DNA of 64,000 bases from Asticcacaulis benevestitus DSM 16100 = ATCC BAA-896 (GTDB lineage: Bacteria > Pseudomonadota > Alphaproteobacteria > Caulobacterales > Caulobacteraceae): NCBI RefSeq assembly GCF_000376105.1, contig NZ_AQWM01000016.1, positions 195 through 64,194 of the forward strand. Reading direction: 5' to 3'. This document shows positions 27,102 to 36,569 of the stretch, piece by piece (positions within the stretch are counted from its first letter, which is position 1; every line of letters starts with the position of its first letter). The notes beneath the pieces are model-generated. The model was not told the origin of the DNA. It searched no databases and was given only the letters and a program-made list of their open reading frames with translations. The translations under genes were made by a program, and so were the position numbers.

Positions 27102-27881
27102 ATGGACCTGAACCCGATCATGCTGGCGGCCGGTGCCGAGATCATGCGTATATACGCCACCGATTTCGCTGTCGTCACCAAGGCGGACGCCTCGCCGGTC
27201 ACCGAAGCCGATCAAAGGGCCGAGGCCATCATCCTTGAAGGCCTGAAGCATATCGCGCCGGGCATCCCGGTCATCGCCGAAGAAGAGGCCGCCGCCGGAC
27301 GATTCCCGACCACGGCGGGCACCTTTTTTCTGGTCGATCCGCTCGATGGCACCAAGGAATTCGTCTCAAAAAATGGCGAATTCACCGTCAATATCGCCCT
27401 GATTGAAAACGGCAAGCCTGTGCTGGGCGCCGTCTTCGCCCCGGCCCTCAACAAGATCTATTGGGGTGGCGTCGGCAAGGGTGCCTTTATGGCCGAGGTC
27501 CAGGACGGACAGATCGGTGAAGCCCGCCCGATTCATGTCCGCACACCGGAATCAGGCCTGATCGCCGTTGGCAGTCGTTCGCATGGCGGCGCCGAGACGC
27601 AGGCCTATCTCGAAGCCTTCACCGTTGCCGATTTCGTTGCGGCGGGATCATCGCTGAAATTCTGCCTGATCGCAGAAGGCGTGGCCGACATCTATCCGCG
27701 CATGGGCCGCACCATGGAGTGGGATACCGCGGCCGGTGACGCCGTTTTGCGCGCCGCGGGCGGACGGGTTGAGACGCTCGACGGTCAGGCGCTCAAATAC
27801 GGTAAAAGATTCCAGGATAATGACGGAGATTATGCCAATCCGCACTTCGTCGCGTTCGGTCACGACAGCATCAGGACATAG
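27102..27881 (+). CDS. cysQ: 3'(2'),5'-bisphosphate nucleotidase CysQ
   Basis: A 259-aa member of the inositol-monophosphatase superfamily with an AGGAG ribosome site. Metal-binding motifs are in order: EADQRAE (about 35-41), EEEAAAG, DPLDGTKEF (about 82-90, CysQ signature) and WDTAAGDAVLR (about 207-217). It dephosphorylates 3'-phosphoadenosine 5'-phosphate (PAP), the by-product of PAPS-using sulfotransferases and PAPS reductase, and so relieves PAP inhibition. This fits the PAPS-making cysD-cysNC pair and the sulfotransferase further along the window, though it stands alone here and is also a normal housekeeping gene. Confidence 0.92.
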   Translation: MDLNPIMLAAGAEIMRIYATDFAVVTKADASPVTEADQRAEAIILEGLKHIAPGIPVIAEEEAAAGRFPTTAGTFFLVDPLDGTKEFVSKNGEFTVNIALIENGKPVLGAVFAPALNKIYWGGVGKGAFMAEVQDGQIGEARPIHVRTPESGLIAVGSRSHGGAETQAYLEAFTVADFVAAGSSLKFCLIAEGVADIYPRMGRTMEWDTAAGDAVLRAAGGRVETLDGQALKYGKRFQDNDGDYANPHFVAFGHDSIRT

Positions 27882-27888
27882 TTGGGCT

Positions 27889-27905
27889 TCGGGGGATCAC
27901 ACACC
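27889..27905 (+). repeat. 17-bp intergenic repeat, copy 2
   Basis: TCGGGGGATCACACACC, starting 8 bases after the cysQ stop. Exact match to the copies at 25283 and 29200. Confidence 0.7.
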
Positions 27906-27936
27906 GCGCCCATTTCAGGCGAAACATAGGCCATGC

Positions 27937-27974
27937 TATCGTCTCAGAGCCCCCCAAAGCGCGCTGAGACGATA
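27937..27974. terminator. 11-bp inverted repeat after cysQ
   Basis: TATCGTCTCAG and its complement CTGAGACGATA are separated by 16 bases, about 56 bases after the cysQ stop. A T-run is absent, so it is a candidate factor-dependent terminator or mRNA 3' structure. Confidence 0.45.
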
Positions 27975-28145
27975 CTCCACGGCCCTCTACCAGCCCCCCC
28001 GGACAGGCAGTACGAACCAAGTCGTGTGCACGGAAGCCGTGTAAAAACAAGGCTTTGCCGAACGAGCTGGTCCGACAGAGTAAACCCTAGCTGAAGACAA
28101 TGCGCTTATCAACACCAAGTGGTATCTTTGTACGTTTTTTTTGAC

Positions 28146-28466
28146 CTAGACCTCAGCCCCACGCTCCGGAATGGCGTTGAGCAGGCTTTGCAGGTGGTCG
28201 AGATAGGCATAGAAGGCATCGCGACCTTCGACGGTCAGGTTAGCGATGGTGCGCGGCTTGCCGGACGCCATGGTCTTGTCGAGCCGGATATAGCCGGCGT
28301 CTTCAAGCTTTTTCAGGTGCTGTGACAGGTTGCCATCGCTGATACGAACCTCGCCGCGCAGGGTAACAAAATCGGCTTTGCCAACCGTCGACAGAAAAGC
28401 CAGAATGGCGAGCCGGGCGCGCCCATGGATCACTTCTTCCAGGCTGGCGTGGGCAAACAGGCTCAT
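28146..28466 (-). CDS. Winged-helix transcriptional regulator (ArsR/MarR-like)
   Basis: A 106-aa protein. The ATG at 28464-28466 has an AAGGAG site and overlaps the stop of the upstream membrane-protein gene (ATGA), so the two are translationally coupled. It consists of one winged helix: RARLAILAFLSTVGKADFVTLRGEVRISDGNLSQHLKKLEDAGYI, with the recognition helix at SDGNLSQHLKKL and the wing around MASGKPRTIANLT. This is the small HTH_34/PF13601-like type often paired with membrane proteins. It likely autoregulates the pair; no ligand-sensing residues are evident. Confidence 0.87.
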   Translation of the reverse strand: MSLFAHASLEEVIHGRARLAILAFLSTVGKADFVTLRGEVRISDGNLSQHLKKLEDAGYIRLDKTMASGKPRTIANLTVEGRDAFYAYLDHLQSLLNAIPERGAEV

Positions 28467-29125
28467 AGTCGAAACTCCTTGGGTTGGGCGCGTTTTTCGG
28501 CCCGCATTAAAAGAAAACCGGGCACGACCATGAAGAGGAGTGCGGCCGACGCCATCAGGACATAACGTTGCACCTCGCCATTCAGGACGAACATGGCGCA
28601 GGCCGTCAAGATCCATCCGGCGGCCACGAAAAGCAACCACGGCTGTCGGCTTGAGGTGGCCATGACTGCCAGGACGAGGCTGAAAACGATGGCCACAAAG
28701 GCCATGGTGATGTGAGGCTCGGCGACGTGGGCCCATTCGCTGCCGACCAGAAAGACGAAGATGCCAATGCCGGCGAACGTCCACAGGGTCGACATGGCCT
28801 GGGTACGCCACGAGCGGAAGATATGACGCTGTTTACCCCTACGGACAATCACGAGCGCGCCGCCATAGCCGAGAATAAAGGTGGCCAAATTCACCGGCAG
28901 ATCATGCGGCAGGAAATGGGCCGAGATAAGGGCTTTGAGGACGTGTGCCAGGCTGAGGACCAGGCCCCACCACGCCATGACGGAGCCGCCCGAAATGGCC
29001 AGGGTATCGCCGCGACTGACCAATTCGCGCAACTGGCGCAGTTCATCGCCGAGGTAGCCGACCTCCGCCATATCGAGGCGTGGCAGGATACCGTCATGTA
29101 TGGGTGTTATGCGCTCATCAGCCAT
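28463..29125 (-). CDS. Multi-pass membrane protein coupled to the regulator
   Basis: A 220-aa protein with a GGAGG ribosome site. An N-terminal cytoplasmic stretch (1-40, LGDELRQLRELVSRGD) is followed by about six hydrophobic segments (45-65, 78-95, 110-130, 135-155, 160-180, 185-205). I do not recognise a named family. The pairing with a small winged-helix gene through an ATGA overlap is common for such integral-membrane partners, whose role may be to modulate or be controlled by the regulator. Confidence 0.8.
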   Translation of the reverse strand: MADERITPIHDGILPRLDMAEVGYLGDELRQLRELVSRGDTLAISGGSVMAWWGLVLSLAHVLKALISAHFLPHDLPVNLATFILGYGGALVIVRRGKQRHIFRSWRTQAMSTLWTFAGIGIFVFLVGSEWAHVAEPHITMAFVAIVFSLVLAVMATSSRQPWLLFVAAGWILTACAMFVLNGEVQRYVLMASAALLFMVVPGFLLMRAEKRAQPKEFRL

Positions 29126-29199
29126 ATCATCCTCCTTGTGCGGAGGGATCCTAAAGCTTTATGACGCCCGCGCCAATCCCCCAAAATGCGGCCTGGGCA

Positions 29200-29216
29200 T
29201 CGGGGGATCACACACC
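29200..29216 (+). repeat. 17-bp intergenic repeat, copy 3
   Basis: TCGGGGGATCACACACC, 4 bases beyond the manC stop (manC is on the minus strand). The copy runs antisense to manC, whereas copy 2 is sense to cysQ. Confidence 0.7.
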
Positions 29217-29220
29217 ACGG

Positions 29221-30291
29221 CTATTTCAGCCGCGCCTTCGCCTCTTCTGCGGCCTTTTTCACATCCTGAGCGCGTGAAATCGGCGCCACCAGAATACCGG
29301 AAGGCGTCGAGATGACCATGATATCGCTAAGGCCGATGATGGCGACCAGGGGACCGCTGGAATGGACCAGGTTGTTCTCGGCATCGATCAGGATCGCCTC
29401 GCCCTTGACGTGGTTGGCGCGCTCATCCTTGTCACCCAGGCGCCAAAGCTCAGCGAAGCCCCCGACATCTGCCCAGCCGATATCACACGGCACGACGGCC
29501 GAGCGCGCGGTGTTTTCCATGACGGCATAATCGACCGAGATGGAGGGGACCTGAGCAAAAGCCTCTTCATCGAGGTTGATGATCACCCCGCCGTCGCTGG
29601 GCGTGCGCGCGCCTTTTTTATAGGCATCGACGCAGGCTGCCAGGACTTCGGGCGCATAGAGGCTCAGTTCTTCCAGCATGACCTTGGGCGAAAACAGGAA
29701 GATGCCGGCGTTCCAGTCGTGACGCCCGCCTTCGACATAGTGTGTGGCGGTTTCAAGATTGGGCTTTTCCCAGAATTTTTCGATCTGGAAAATGCCTTCG
29801 GACAGCTTGGCGCCACGCTCGATATAGCCAAAGCCGGTTTCGGGGTGGCTGGGCGTGATGCCAAAGGTGACAATGCGTTCGCGGGCCGTCTCTGACGCGC
29901 CCACCACCGCGGCGTGGAAGGCGCCCGGTTTTGTGATGACGTGATCGGCCGGCACCAGAAGAACAAGCGCGTCCGGCGCGAATTCGTGTCCGCTCAAGGC
30001 GGCCATGGCGGCGACCGCTGCGGTATTGCGACCGAACGGTTCCAGGATGACGGCTTGCGGCGCCTTGTCGATCTGTCCCAACTGCGTGGTGACCAGATCG
30101 AGGTGGCCGCGGCCGCAGATGGCGACGGGCGCCAGATAATTATCACCCACCAGGCGCAGCGCCGTTTCCTGAATCATGGTGTTCTGCGTGGCGACGGCAT
30201 GGAACTGCTTGGGGGCTGCGGGCGTCGAGAGTGGCCACAGACGTGTGCCAGAGCCGCCGGACATGATGACGGGAAGAATGGGGATCGACAT
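29221..30291 (-). CDS. manC: Mannose-1-phosphate guanylyltransferase, short form
   Basis: A 356-aa cytosolic nucleotidyltransferase. The ATG at 30289-30291 has an AAGG site; a longer upstream frame lacks support. It has the pyrophosphorylase motif MSGGSGTRLWPLS (about 10-22), with PKQF, then LVPADHVI and FWEKPNLETA (the ManC active-site region). It ends without the cupin phosphomannose-isomerase domain of long ManC/AlgA forms, so isomerase activity must come from elsewhere; the divergent AGE-family gene is the obvious candidate. It makes GDP-mannose from mannose-1-phosphate and GTP for surface glycans. Confidence 0.9.
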   Translation of the reverse strand: MSIPILPVIMSGGSGTRLWPLSTPAAPKQFHAVATQNTMIQETALRLVGDNYLAPVAICGRGHLDLVTTQLGQIDKAPQAVILEPFGRNTAAVAAMAALSGHEFAPDALVLLVPADHVITKPGAFHAAVVGASETARERIVTFGITPSHPETGFGYIERGAKLSEGIFQIEKFWEKPNLETATHYVEGGRHDWNAGIFLFSPKVMLEELSLYAPEVLAACVDAYKKGARTPSDGGVIINLDEEAFAQVPSISVDYAVMENTARSAVVPCDIGWADVGGFAELWRLGDKDERANHVKGEAILIDAENNLVHSSGPLVAIIGLSDIMVISTPSGILVAPISRAQDVKKAAEEAKARLK

Positions 30292-30538
30292 AGATTTACC
30301 TTCGAATTGACGTAAGGGCAGCCCTGGAATGTGCTCTTCCACTGTCTCGCCCCTTAGGCGGGACGGCGTGAACCGCCCCTTGGTTGCTAAGACCTTACAT
30401 AGCCGCCTCGCTCGTGGCTATACGGTCTGCATAAAAATTCGCTATGAAATAGAGTTTAAGCGTTTGCATGGCCTTGTGAGCGGTTGTTGGACAATGCTAC
30501 CAAGGCCTATTCTCCTCCTTTAGAAGCGTGAACACACC

Positions 30539-31702
30539 ATGCCCAACCTCTCTGACAATCTTTACGCCAAGCAGCAAAGCCTGCGCCAGTGGTTGTTTGA
30601 CCATGCCCTGCCCCTGTGGTGGACGACAGGCGGCGACCTGGAAAAAGGCGGGTTCTATGAAAAGATCAATCTCGACGGCACGCCTTGCGACGTCGATCGG
30701 CGCACCCGCGTCGCCGCCCGACAGGTGTTCTCTTATGCCCTGGCCAGCCGTATGGGGTATGCGGGCCCGACGGATCCGGCGATCGATCAGGGGCTGAACT
30801 GGCTTTCCGGGCCTGCGCGTAACAAAGAGACGGGCATGCTCTACGCCACGCTCAAGCCCGACGGTACGGTCGTGCGCGGCGAATTTGATTTCTACGACCA
30901 TGCCTTTGCCATGCTGGCCTATGCTTCGGCTTACCGTGTGCGTCCCGAGGACAAGGCGCTTGAGCGCGCGGCGGTCGCGATCCGCGATAGAATCGTCGCT
31001 GACTTCTCACACCCCGAGCGTGGTTTCGAAGAAGCCAATCCGCGCACCCTGCCGCTCAAGGCCAATCCGCACATGCATATGTTCGAGGCCTCACTGGCCT
31101 GGATGGAGGCCGGTGGCGACGACAAGTGGCGAGAGATTGCCGCCATGATCGCCGATCTGTGCGTTGAGAAATTCCTACACCCCGAAACCGGTTCACTGCG
31201 CGAATTCTTCGATGGCGACTGGAACCCGCTGGAAGGCGAGATGGGTCGCATTATCGAGCCCGGCCATCAGTTTGAGTGGGCCTGGCTGTTCCTGCGCTGG
31301 GCCGACAAGACCGGCAATGACGCTTACCGCAAGACGGCGCAGCGTCTGATCGACATTGCCGAGACCGCCGGCACCGATCCGATTCGCGATGTGACCTTTA
31401 ATGAGCTGTGGGACGACTTCACGCCCAAGGACGCCAAGGCGCGTCTATGGCCGCAGACCGAGCGCATGAAGGCCTACACGGCGCTTGCCCACGCAGCACC
31501 CACGCCTGAAGAAAAGCATGCCGCCATCGCCAAGGCGATTGAGGCCAGCGCCGGGCTTGAAAAATATCTCAGCACGGAGATTGTCGGGCTCTATCGCGAC
31601 CGCATGAAGGAAAATGGCGAGTTCGAGATCGAGCCGGCGCCCGCCAGCACGCTCTACCACATCATCTGCGCCATTGATGAGGTCAGTTCGCTGGACGTAT
31701 GA
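30539..31702 (+). CDS. AGE-family isomerase, probable mannose-6-phosphate isomerase
   Basis: A 387-aa (alpha/alpha)6-barrel protein of the N-acylglucosamine 2-epimerase/YihS family. Recognisable segments are WWTTGGDLEKGGFYEKI, RRTRVAARQVFSYALA, NPHMHMFEASLAW, EPGHQFEWAWLF (family His/Glu) and LWPQTERMKAY. Catalytic histidines in this fold act by proton transfer at C2. Family members act on N-acetylmannosamine, free mannose/sulfoquinovose, or mannose-6-phosphate. Divergence from a ManC without an isomerase domain favours mannose-6-phosphate isomerase, but free-mannose isomerase is possible. A terminator follows directly. Confidence 0.85.
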   Translation: MPNLSDNLYAKQQSLRQWLFDHALPLWWTTGGDLEKGGFYEKINLDGTPCDVDRRTRVAARQVFSYALASRMGYAGPTDPAIDQGLNWLSGPARNKETGMLYATLKPDGTVVRGEFDFYDHAFAMLAYASAYRVRPEDKALERAAVAIRDRIVADFSHPERGFEEANPRTLPLKANPHMHMFEASLAWMEAGGDDKWREIAAMIADLCVEKFLHPETGSLREFFDGDWNPLEGEMGRIIEPGHQFEWAWLFLRWADKTGNDAYRKTAQRLIDIAETAGTDPIRDVTFNELWDDFTPKDAKARLWPQTERMKAYTALAHAAPTPEEKHAAIAKAIEASAGLEKYLSTEIVGLYRDRMKENGEFEIEPAPASTLYHIICAIDEVSSLDV

Positions 31703-31709
31703 GAGACGC

Positions 31710-31735
31710 GGGGAGCTTAAGGGCTCCCCTTTTCC
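31710..31735 (+). terminator. Intrinsic terminator of the AGE-family gene
   Basis: GGGGAGC-TTAAGG-GCTCCCC followed by TTTTCC, starting 8 bases after the stop. This is a classic short rho-independent terminator. Confidence 0.8.
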
Positions 31736-31824
31736 CATCCGGCGAACGCAAAACACCCTTTTCATGACATGACGAACCGACTAGCTTCGCGCCACATACA
31801 AAAGCAAAGCTCGAGGAAAACGTC

Positions 31825-34056
31825 ATGAAGTCTCAAGTCCGGGTAAGCCTGTTTGGGGTAGCGTTGCTGGCCTGCGTCTCCACATCGGCCCTGGCACAAG
31901 GCCAGCCGTGGCTCGATCGTTCAAAGACACCCGAACAGCGCGCCGCCGCCGCGGTCTCAGCCATGACGCTGGAAGAAAAACTCGGGCTGGTCATGGGCTA
32001 TACCGACCCGGAGAAGCTGGCGAACGAGCCGGATGACGTGGTCTCGCCCGCCATCAAGGCCGATGTCATAGCTCACCACATCAAGGGCTCGGCCGGTTAT
32101 ATCGCCGGTATCCCCCGCCTCGGTATTCCCGCACAATGGCAAACCGACGCCTCGATCGGCGTGCGCGTCGCGGGTATGGAGCGCACCGCCCTTCCCTCGT
32201 CCTTGGCCACGGCGGCTTCGTTCGACCCGAAGATCACCGAGGCTGGCGGCGAGATGATCGCCACAGAAGCGCGGGCGTCGGGCTTTAACGTTTTCCTCGC
32301 CGGTGGCGGCAATCTGGCGCGCGAACCGCGCAACGGCCGTAATTTTGAATATACGGGTGAAGATCCGGTCCTGACCGGCGACATGACCGGGGGTTTGATC
32401 CGCGGCATCCAGTCGAAGCATATGGTTTCGACCATGAAGCACTGGGCGGTCAACGATCAGGAGTCGCAGCGCACTACGGTCGACGTCAAAATCACCAAAC
32501 AGGCCATGCGCCAGTCGGACTTGCTGGCGTTCGAGCTGGTCTACGACACATCGAGCCCCGGCTCAGTCATGTGCGCGTATAATCTCGTGAACGCAGACTG
32601 GGCCTGCGAGAACGATTATCTGCAGAACCAGGTGTTGAAACAGGACTGGGGTTTCAAAGGCTATATTATGTCCGACTGGGGCGCCGTCCATTCGGCGGCC
32701 AAGGCGGCGGTCAATGGGCTGGACCAGTTCACCGGCTACCCGTGCTGCGGTCACCACGGCGCCTTCTTCTCAGAAAAATCGCTTAAGGCCGAGATCGCGG
32801 CGGGCGCGCTTCCGATGTCGCGCATCGATGACATGGCCGAACGTATTCTCTGGGCGCTGTTCGCCAAGGGCGTGGTCGATGATCCGGTGAAGGTCGGACC
32901 GATCGATTTCAAGGCCAGCGCCGACGTGGCGCAGACCGCTGCCGAGGCCTCTTTGGTCCTTTTGAAAAACGACGGCAATCTGCTGCCGCTCAAAGCCACG
33001 TCCATCGCCATGATCGGCGGTCACGCCGACAAGGGCGTGCTGTCGGGCGGCGGCTCATCCGGCGTCACCCCCATTGGCGGCAGTGCGGTGAAAGGCGTCG
33101 CCCCCACCACGTGGCCAGGTCCGGTCGTTTATCAGCCGTCCTCTCCGGTTAAGGCCTTGACGGCGGCAACGACGGCGAAGATCAGCTATGTCAGTGGCGA
33201 GGATATCGCCGAGGCTGTGGCTCTGGCCAAAAGGAGTGAGGTCGCCATTGTGTTTGTGACGCAGTTTATGGGCGAAGGCATCGACAATCCGCTGGAACTC
33301 GACGGCAACCAGGATGCTTTGGTCGCCGCAGTTGCCAGGGCCAATCCGAAAACCATCGTGGTGGTTGAATCGGGCGGTGCCATTCTGATGCCGTGGCTAA
33401 AAGGTGTGCCGGCGGTGCTCGAGGCCTTTTACCCCGGCGTCCGCGGCGGCGAGGCCATCGCCAATATCCTGACGGGCAAGGTCAATCCGTCGGGCCATCT
33501 GCCGATCACCTTCCCGGCCTCGAATGATCAACTGGCCCACGCCGAGATTCCGGGCTTTCACAAGCCCGACGGCATTCCCGTCTCGATCACCTATGATGAA
33601 GGCGCCGCCATCGGCTACAAGTGGTATGATCTGAAGGGCTACACGCCCTTGTTCGCCTTCGGCCATGGCTTGAGCTACACCTCTTTTGAGGTAGCCGATC
33701 TCAAACCCGCCATCTCTGGCAAGGGCCTTACGGTGCGTTTCTCGGTGAAGAACACCGGCAAGCTCAAAGGCGCGACCGCGGCGCAGGTCTATGTCGGCGC
33801 AGACAAGACGGCGGGCTGGGAAGCGCCCAAACGGCTGGGGGCTTTCTCCAAGGTCGAACTGGCGCCCGGCGCCTCCCAAGCGGTCGAGGTTAGCGTCGAT
33901 CCGCGCATTCTGGCCACCTATGACGAGGCGACCGATAGCTGGGTGATCAAGGCCGGCAGCTACCGCGTCATGCTGGGCTTAAGTTCGGACAACCTTTCGC
34001 AGGCCACCAGCATTACCTTACCGGAAAGTCGCTGGAGCGCGGCGCATGGAAAATAG
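31825..34056 (+). CDS. Secreted GH3 beta-glycosidase
   Basis: A 743-aa periplasmic enzyme with a signal peptide (about 1-25, TSALA/QGQ). The GH3 N-terminal barrel (about 40-340) carries the nucleophile D284 in GYIMSDWGAVHS. The alpha/beta C-terminal domain has AEASLVLLKNDGNLLPL and ILTGKVNPSGHLPITFP. FAFGHGLSYTSF then leads into a terminal FN3-like domain. It resembles BglX-type beta-glucosidases; the GYPCCGHHG insert (about 304-312) after the active site is unusual and may shape the pocket. It lies outside the main hydrolase block, next to mannose metabolism, and stands alone between terminators. Confidence 0.9.
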   Translation: MKSQVRVSLFGVALLACVSTSALAQGQPWLDRSKTPEQRAAAAVSAMTLEEKLGLVMGYTDPEKLANEPDDVVSPAIKADVIAHHIKGSAGYIAGIPRLGIPAQWQTDASIGVRVAGMERTALPSSLATAASFDPKITEAGGEMIATEARASGFNVFLAGGGNLAREPRNGRNFEYTGEDPVLTGDMTGGLIRGIQSKHMVSTMKHWAVNDQESQRTTVDVKITKQAMRQSDLLAFELVYDTSSPGSVMCAYNLVNADWACENDYLQNQVLKQDWGFKGYIMSDWGAVHSAAKAAVNGLDQFTGYPCCGHHGAFFSEKSLKAEIAAGALPMSRIDDMAERILWALFAKGVVDDPVKVGPIDFKASADVAQTAAEASLVLLKNDGNLLPLKATSIAMIGGHADKGVLSGGGSSGVTPIGGSAVKGVAPTTWPGPVVYQPSSPVKALTAATTAKISYVSGEDIAEAVALAKRSEVAIVFVTQFMGEGIDNPLELDGNQDALVAAVARANPKTIVVVESGGAILMPWLKGVPAVLEAFYPGVRGGEAIANILTGKVNPSGHLPITFPASNDQLAHAEIPGFHKPDGIPVSITYDEGAAIGYKWYDLKGYTPLFAFGHGLSYTSFEVADLKPAISGKGLTVRFSVKNTGKLKGATAAQVYVGADKTAGWEAPKRLGAFSKVELAPGASQAVEVSVDPRILATYDEATDSWVIKAGSYRVMLGLSSDNLSQATSITLPESRWSAAHGK

Positions 34057-34059
34057 CCT

Positions 34060-34085
34060 CCGAGGTGCACATAAGAGCACCTCGG
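34060..34085 (+). terminator. Hairpin after the GH3 gene
   Basis: CCGAGGTGC-ACATAAGA-GCACCTCGG, a 9-bp stem directly after the stop, without a following T-run. Confidence 0.55.
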
Positions 34086-34322
34086 CAAGGGCAAGCGCCC
34101 GCCGCCGCTGATGCGGCGAGCCGTGGGGGGCGCCTAGTCCGGCGTTTGAGCCGAAATATTTGCAAATGAAACCGGATTGACCGCGAGGGCCGCTTATGGG
34201 AACGTGGTACAAATAATAATGCCACATTGAGCAGATGTACCGGCCACGCTTGACCGCACGTCTGCCAGGTATCTTCGGATATCCTGCCTGAAAGAGCCTG
34301 CCCCCATGCGATCTGTCCTGTC

Positions 34323-35696
34323 ATGACCGCCGCCGCAAAACTTCCCTGGGCGCTCAGCGTCACGGATCTGTTCACCATCGGCATCGGCCCCTCGAGTTCG
34401 CACACGGTGGGCCCGATGCGCGCTGCGGTGCATTTCGCCGAGCAGGCGGTGGCGACGGCAACGCCCACACGCGTCATCTGCCAGCTTTATGGATCGCTGG
34501 CCTTGACCGGCAAGGGCCACGCCACCGACACGGCGGTGCTGGTAGGCCTCTGCGGCTGGCTGCCCGATCGCGTTGATCCCGAAGCCATCGCGCCCTTGGT
34601 CACCGAGATCCGCGCCACACAGAGCCTCAAACTGGCCGGCGTTTCGGACATCGTCTTTGATCCAGAGATCGATCTGCAGTTCATGATGGGCGAGTTCCTG
34701 CCGGAGCACTCCAACGGCCTGCGTTTTGAGGCGCACTACGCCGATAACGCGCCTCTGATCGCCACCTATTTCTCGATCGGCGGCGGCGCTATTACCGGCG
34801 ATACTGTGATCAATAGCTCAAGCAATATCGCCCTGCCCTACGCCTATGGCTCTGGCGCTGACCTATTGGCGATCTGCCACAAGGAGGCGCTTACCATAGC
34901 TGAGGTGGTGGCACGCAACGAACAGGCTTTCCGCGCCGAGGCGGAGACCCATGAGTTTATCGACGCGGTGCGAACGGCTATGATGGCCAGTATCGAGCGC
35001 GGCTGCGCCATAGACGGGACCTTACCCGGCGGGCTCAATGTCAAGCGCCGCGCCAAGGCGATGCGTGATACCCTGATCAAGCGTGGCCCGCGCATCGATC
35101 CGTCGCAGATTTTCGAGTGGGTCAGTCTCTACGCCCTGTCGGTCAATGAGGAAAATGCCGCGGGTGGCCGCGTGGTGACGGCGCCGACCAATGGTGCGGC
35201 CGGCGTGCTGCCGGCCGTGATCAAATATTACGAGACCTTCGTGCCGGGCGCGACGGCGGAGGGTTCGCGGACCCTCTTGATGACGGCAGCCGCGATTGGC
35301 TTTCTCTATAAGAACAACGCCTCGATCTCGGCGGCTGAGATGGGCTGCCAGGGCGAGGTTGGGGTTGCCTGTTCAATGGCGGCGGCAGGGTTGTGCGCGG
35401 CGCTTGGCGGCACGCCTGGCCAGATCGAAAACGCCGCCGAAATCGGTATGGAGCATAATCTTGGCCTGACCTGTGATCCGATCGGCGGACTTGTCCAGGT
35501 GCCGTGCATCGAGCGCAACACCATGGGCGCCATCAAGGCGATCAACGCCACCTATCTTGCGCTCAACGGCGATGGCCAGCATATTGTCTCACTTGACGCG
35601 GTGATAGAGACCATGCGCCAGACCGGCGAGGACATGCGTAGCAAGTATAAGGAAACGAGCCTCGGCGGTTTGGCGGTCAATGTGGTGGAGTGTTAG
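34323..35696 (+). CDS. sdaA: L-serine ammonia-lyase (iron-sulfur type)
   Basis: A 457-aa single-chain SdaA. The N-terminal beta domain ([19 protein letters not shown]) and C-terminal alpha domain are fused as in gamma-proteobacterial enzymes. Likely 4Fe-4S ligand cysteines are in [27 protein letters not shown] and [12 protein letters not shown]. It converts L-serine to pyruvate and ammonia in the cytosol. It is convergent with rfbA, with only four bases between stops and no visible terminator, so the transcripts may overlap. Confidence 0.93.
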   Translation: MTAAAKLPWALSVTDLFTIGIGPSSSHTVGPMRAAVHFAEQAVATATPTRVICQLYGSLALTGKGHATDTAVLVGLCGWLPDRVDPEAIAPLVTEIRATQSLKLAGVSDIVFDPEIDLQFMMGEFLPEHSNGLRFEAHYADNAPLIATYFSIGGGAITGDTVINSSSNIALPYAYGSGADLLAICHKEALTIAEVVARNEQAFRAEAETHEFIDAVRTAMMASIERGCAIDGTLPGGLNVKRRAKAMRDTLIKRGPRIDPSQIFEWVSLYALSVNEENAAGGRVVTAPTNGAAGVLPAVIKYYETFVPGATAEGSRTLLMTAAAIGFLYKNNASISAAEMGCQGEVGVACSMAAAGLCAALGGTPGQIENAAEIGMEHNLGLTCDPIGGLVQVPCIERNTMGAIKAINATYLALNGDGQHIVSLDAVIETMRQTGEDMRSKYKETSLGGLAVNVVEC

Positions 35697-35700
35697 ACGT

Positions 35701-36567
35701 TCAGGCTCGGAGAATCTTATGCAAATAGCGACCATAGTCGCTTGCGCCTAAGCGTACCGCTAGCGCTTCCAGATCTCCACCGGTGATAAAGCCTTTGCGC
35801 CAGGCAATTTCTTCTGGACAGGCAATCTTGAAGCCTTGGCGCTTTTCCAGCACGCGCACGAACTCGGCCGCTTCAAGCAGGGAATCCGGGGTGCCCGTGT
35901 CAAGCCAGGCGTAACCTCGTCCGATGGTCTGAACGTTCAACTGACCTTTTTCCAGATAGGCTTGATTGACGTCGGTAATTTCATACTCGTTGCGCGGCGA
36001 AGGCTTCAGGTTGGCAACGATATCAACAACCTGGTTGTCGTAAAAATAGAGACCAGTCACAGCCCAGTTCGATTTAGGCCTGGCTGGCTTTTCTTGGATC
36101 GAGATGGCGCGCATCTCTTTATCGAATTCTATAACTCCGTACCGTTCAGGGTCGGCCACTTGATAGGCAAAAACGCTGGCGCCGGCTTCCATGGCGGCGA
36201 CCCCTTCCAGAAATTCGGAGAGGGAGGGCCCGTAAAAAACATTGTCCCCTAGAATCAAACATGAGGGACCCGACCCGACAAAGTCCGCGCCAATCATATA
36301 GGCCTGGGCCAGGCCTTCCGGTTTTGGCTGTTCCGCGTAAGAAATCGACAGGCCCCAGTGTTCCCCTGTTCCGAGCAGTTTTTGAAACAGCGGCAGATCG
36401 TGCGGCGTAGAAATGATCAGAATGTCGCGAATTCCTGCCAGCATCAGGGTCGACAAAGGATAATAGATCATCGGCTTGTCGTAGATGGGCATCATTTGCT
36501 TAGACACGCCAAGCGTCATGGGATGCAAACGCGAGCCGCTGCCGCCTGCCAGTATTATGCCTTTCAT
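35701..36567 (-). CDS. rfbA: Glucose-1-phosphate thymidylyltransferase
   Basis: A 288-aa enzyme, last gene of the rfbCBDA operon. The ATG at 36565-36567 starts [24 protein letters not shown], the nucleotidyltransferase signature, and lies two bases after the rfbD stop with an AAGGA site. Further family segments are [30 protein letters not shown] and [15 protein letters not shown]. It makes dTDP-glucose from dTTP and glucose-1-phosphate, the first step to dTDP-L-rhamnose. Confidence 0.95.
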   Translation of the reverse strand: MKGIILAGGSGSRLHPMTLGVSKQMMPIYDKPMIYYPLSTLMLAGIRDILIISTPHDLPLFQKLLGTGEHWGLSISYAEQPKPEGLAQAYMIGADFVGSGPSCLILGDNVFYGPSLSEFLEGVAAMEAGASVFAYQVADPERYGVIEFDKEMRAISIQEKPARPKSNWAVTGLYFYDNQVVDIVANLKPSPRNEYEITDVNQAYLEKGQLNVQTIGRGYAWLDTGTPDSLLEAAEFVRVLEKRQGFKIACPEEIAWRKGFITGGDLEALAVRLGASDYGRYLHKILRA

Positions 36568-36569
36568 GG

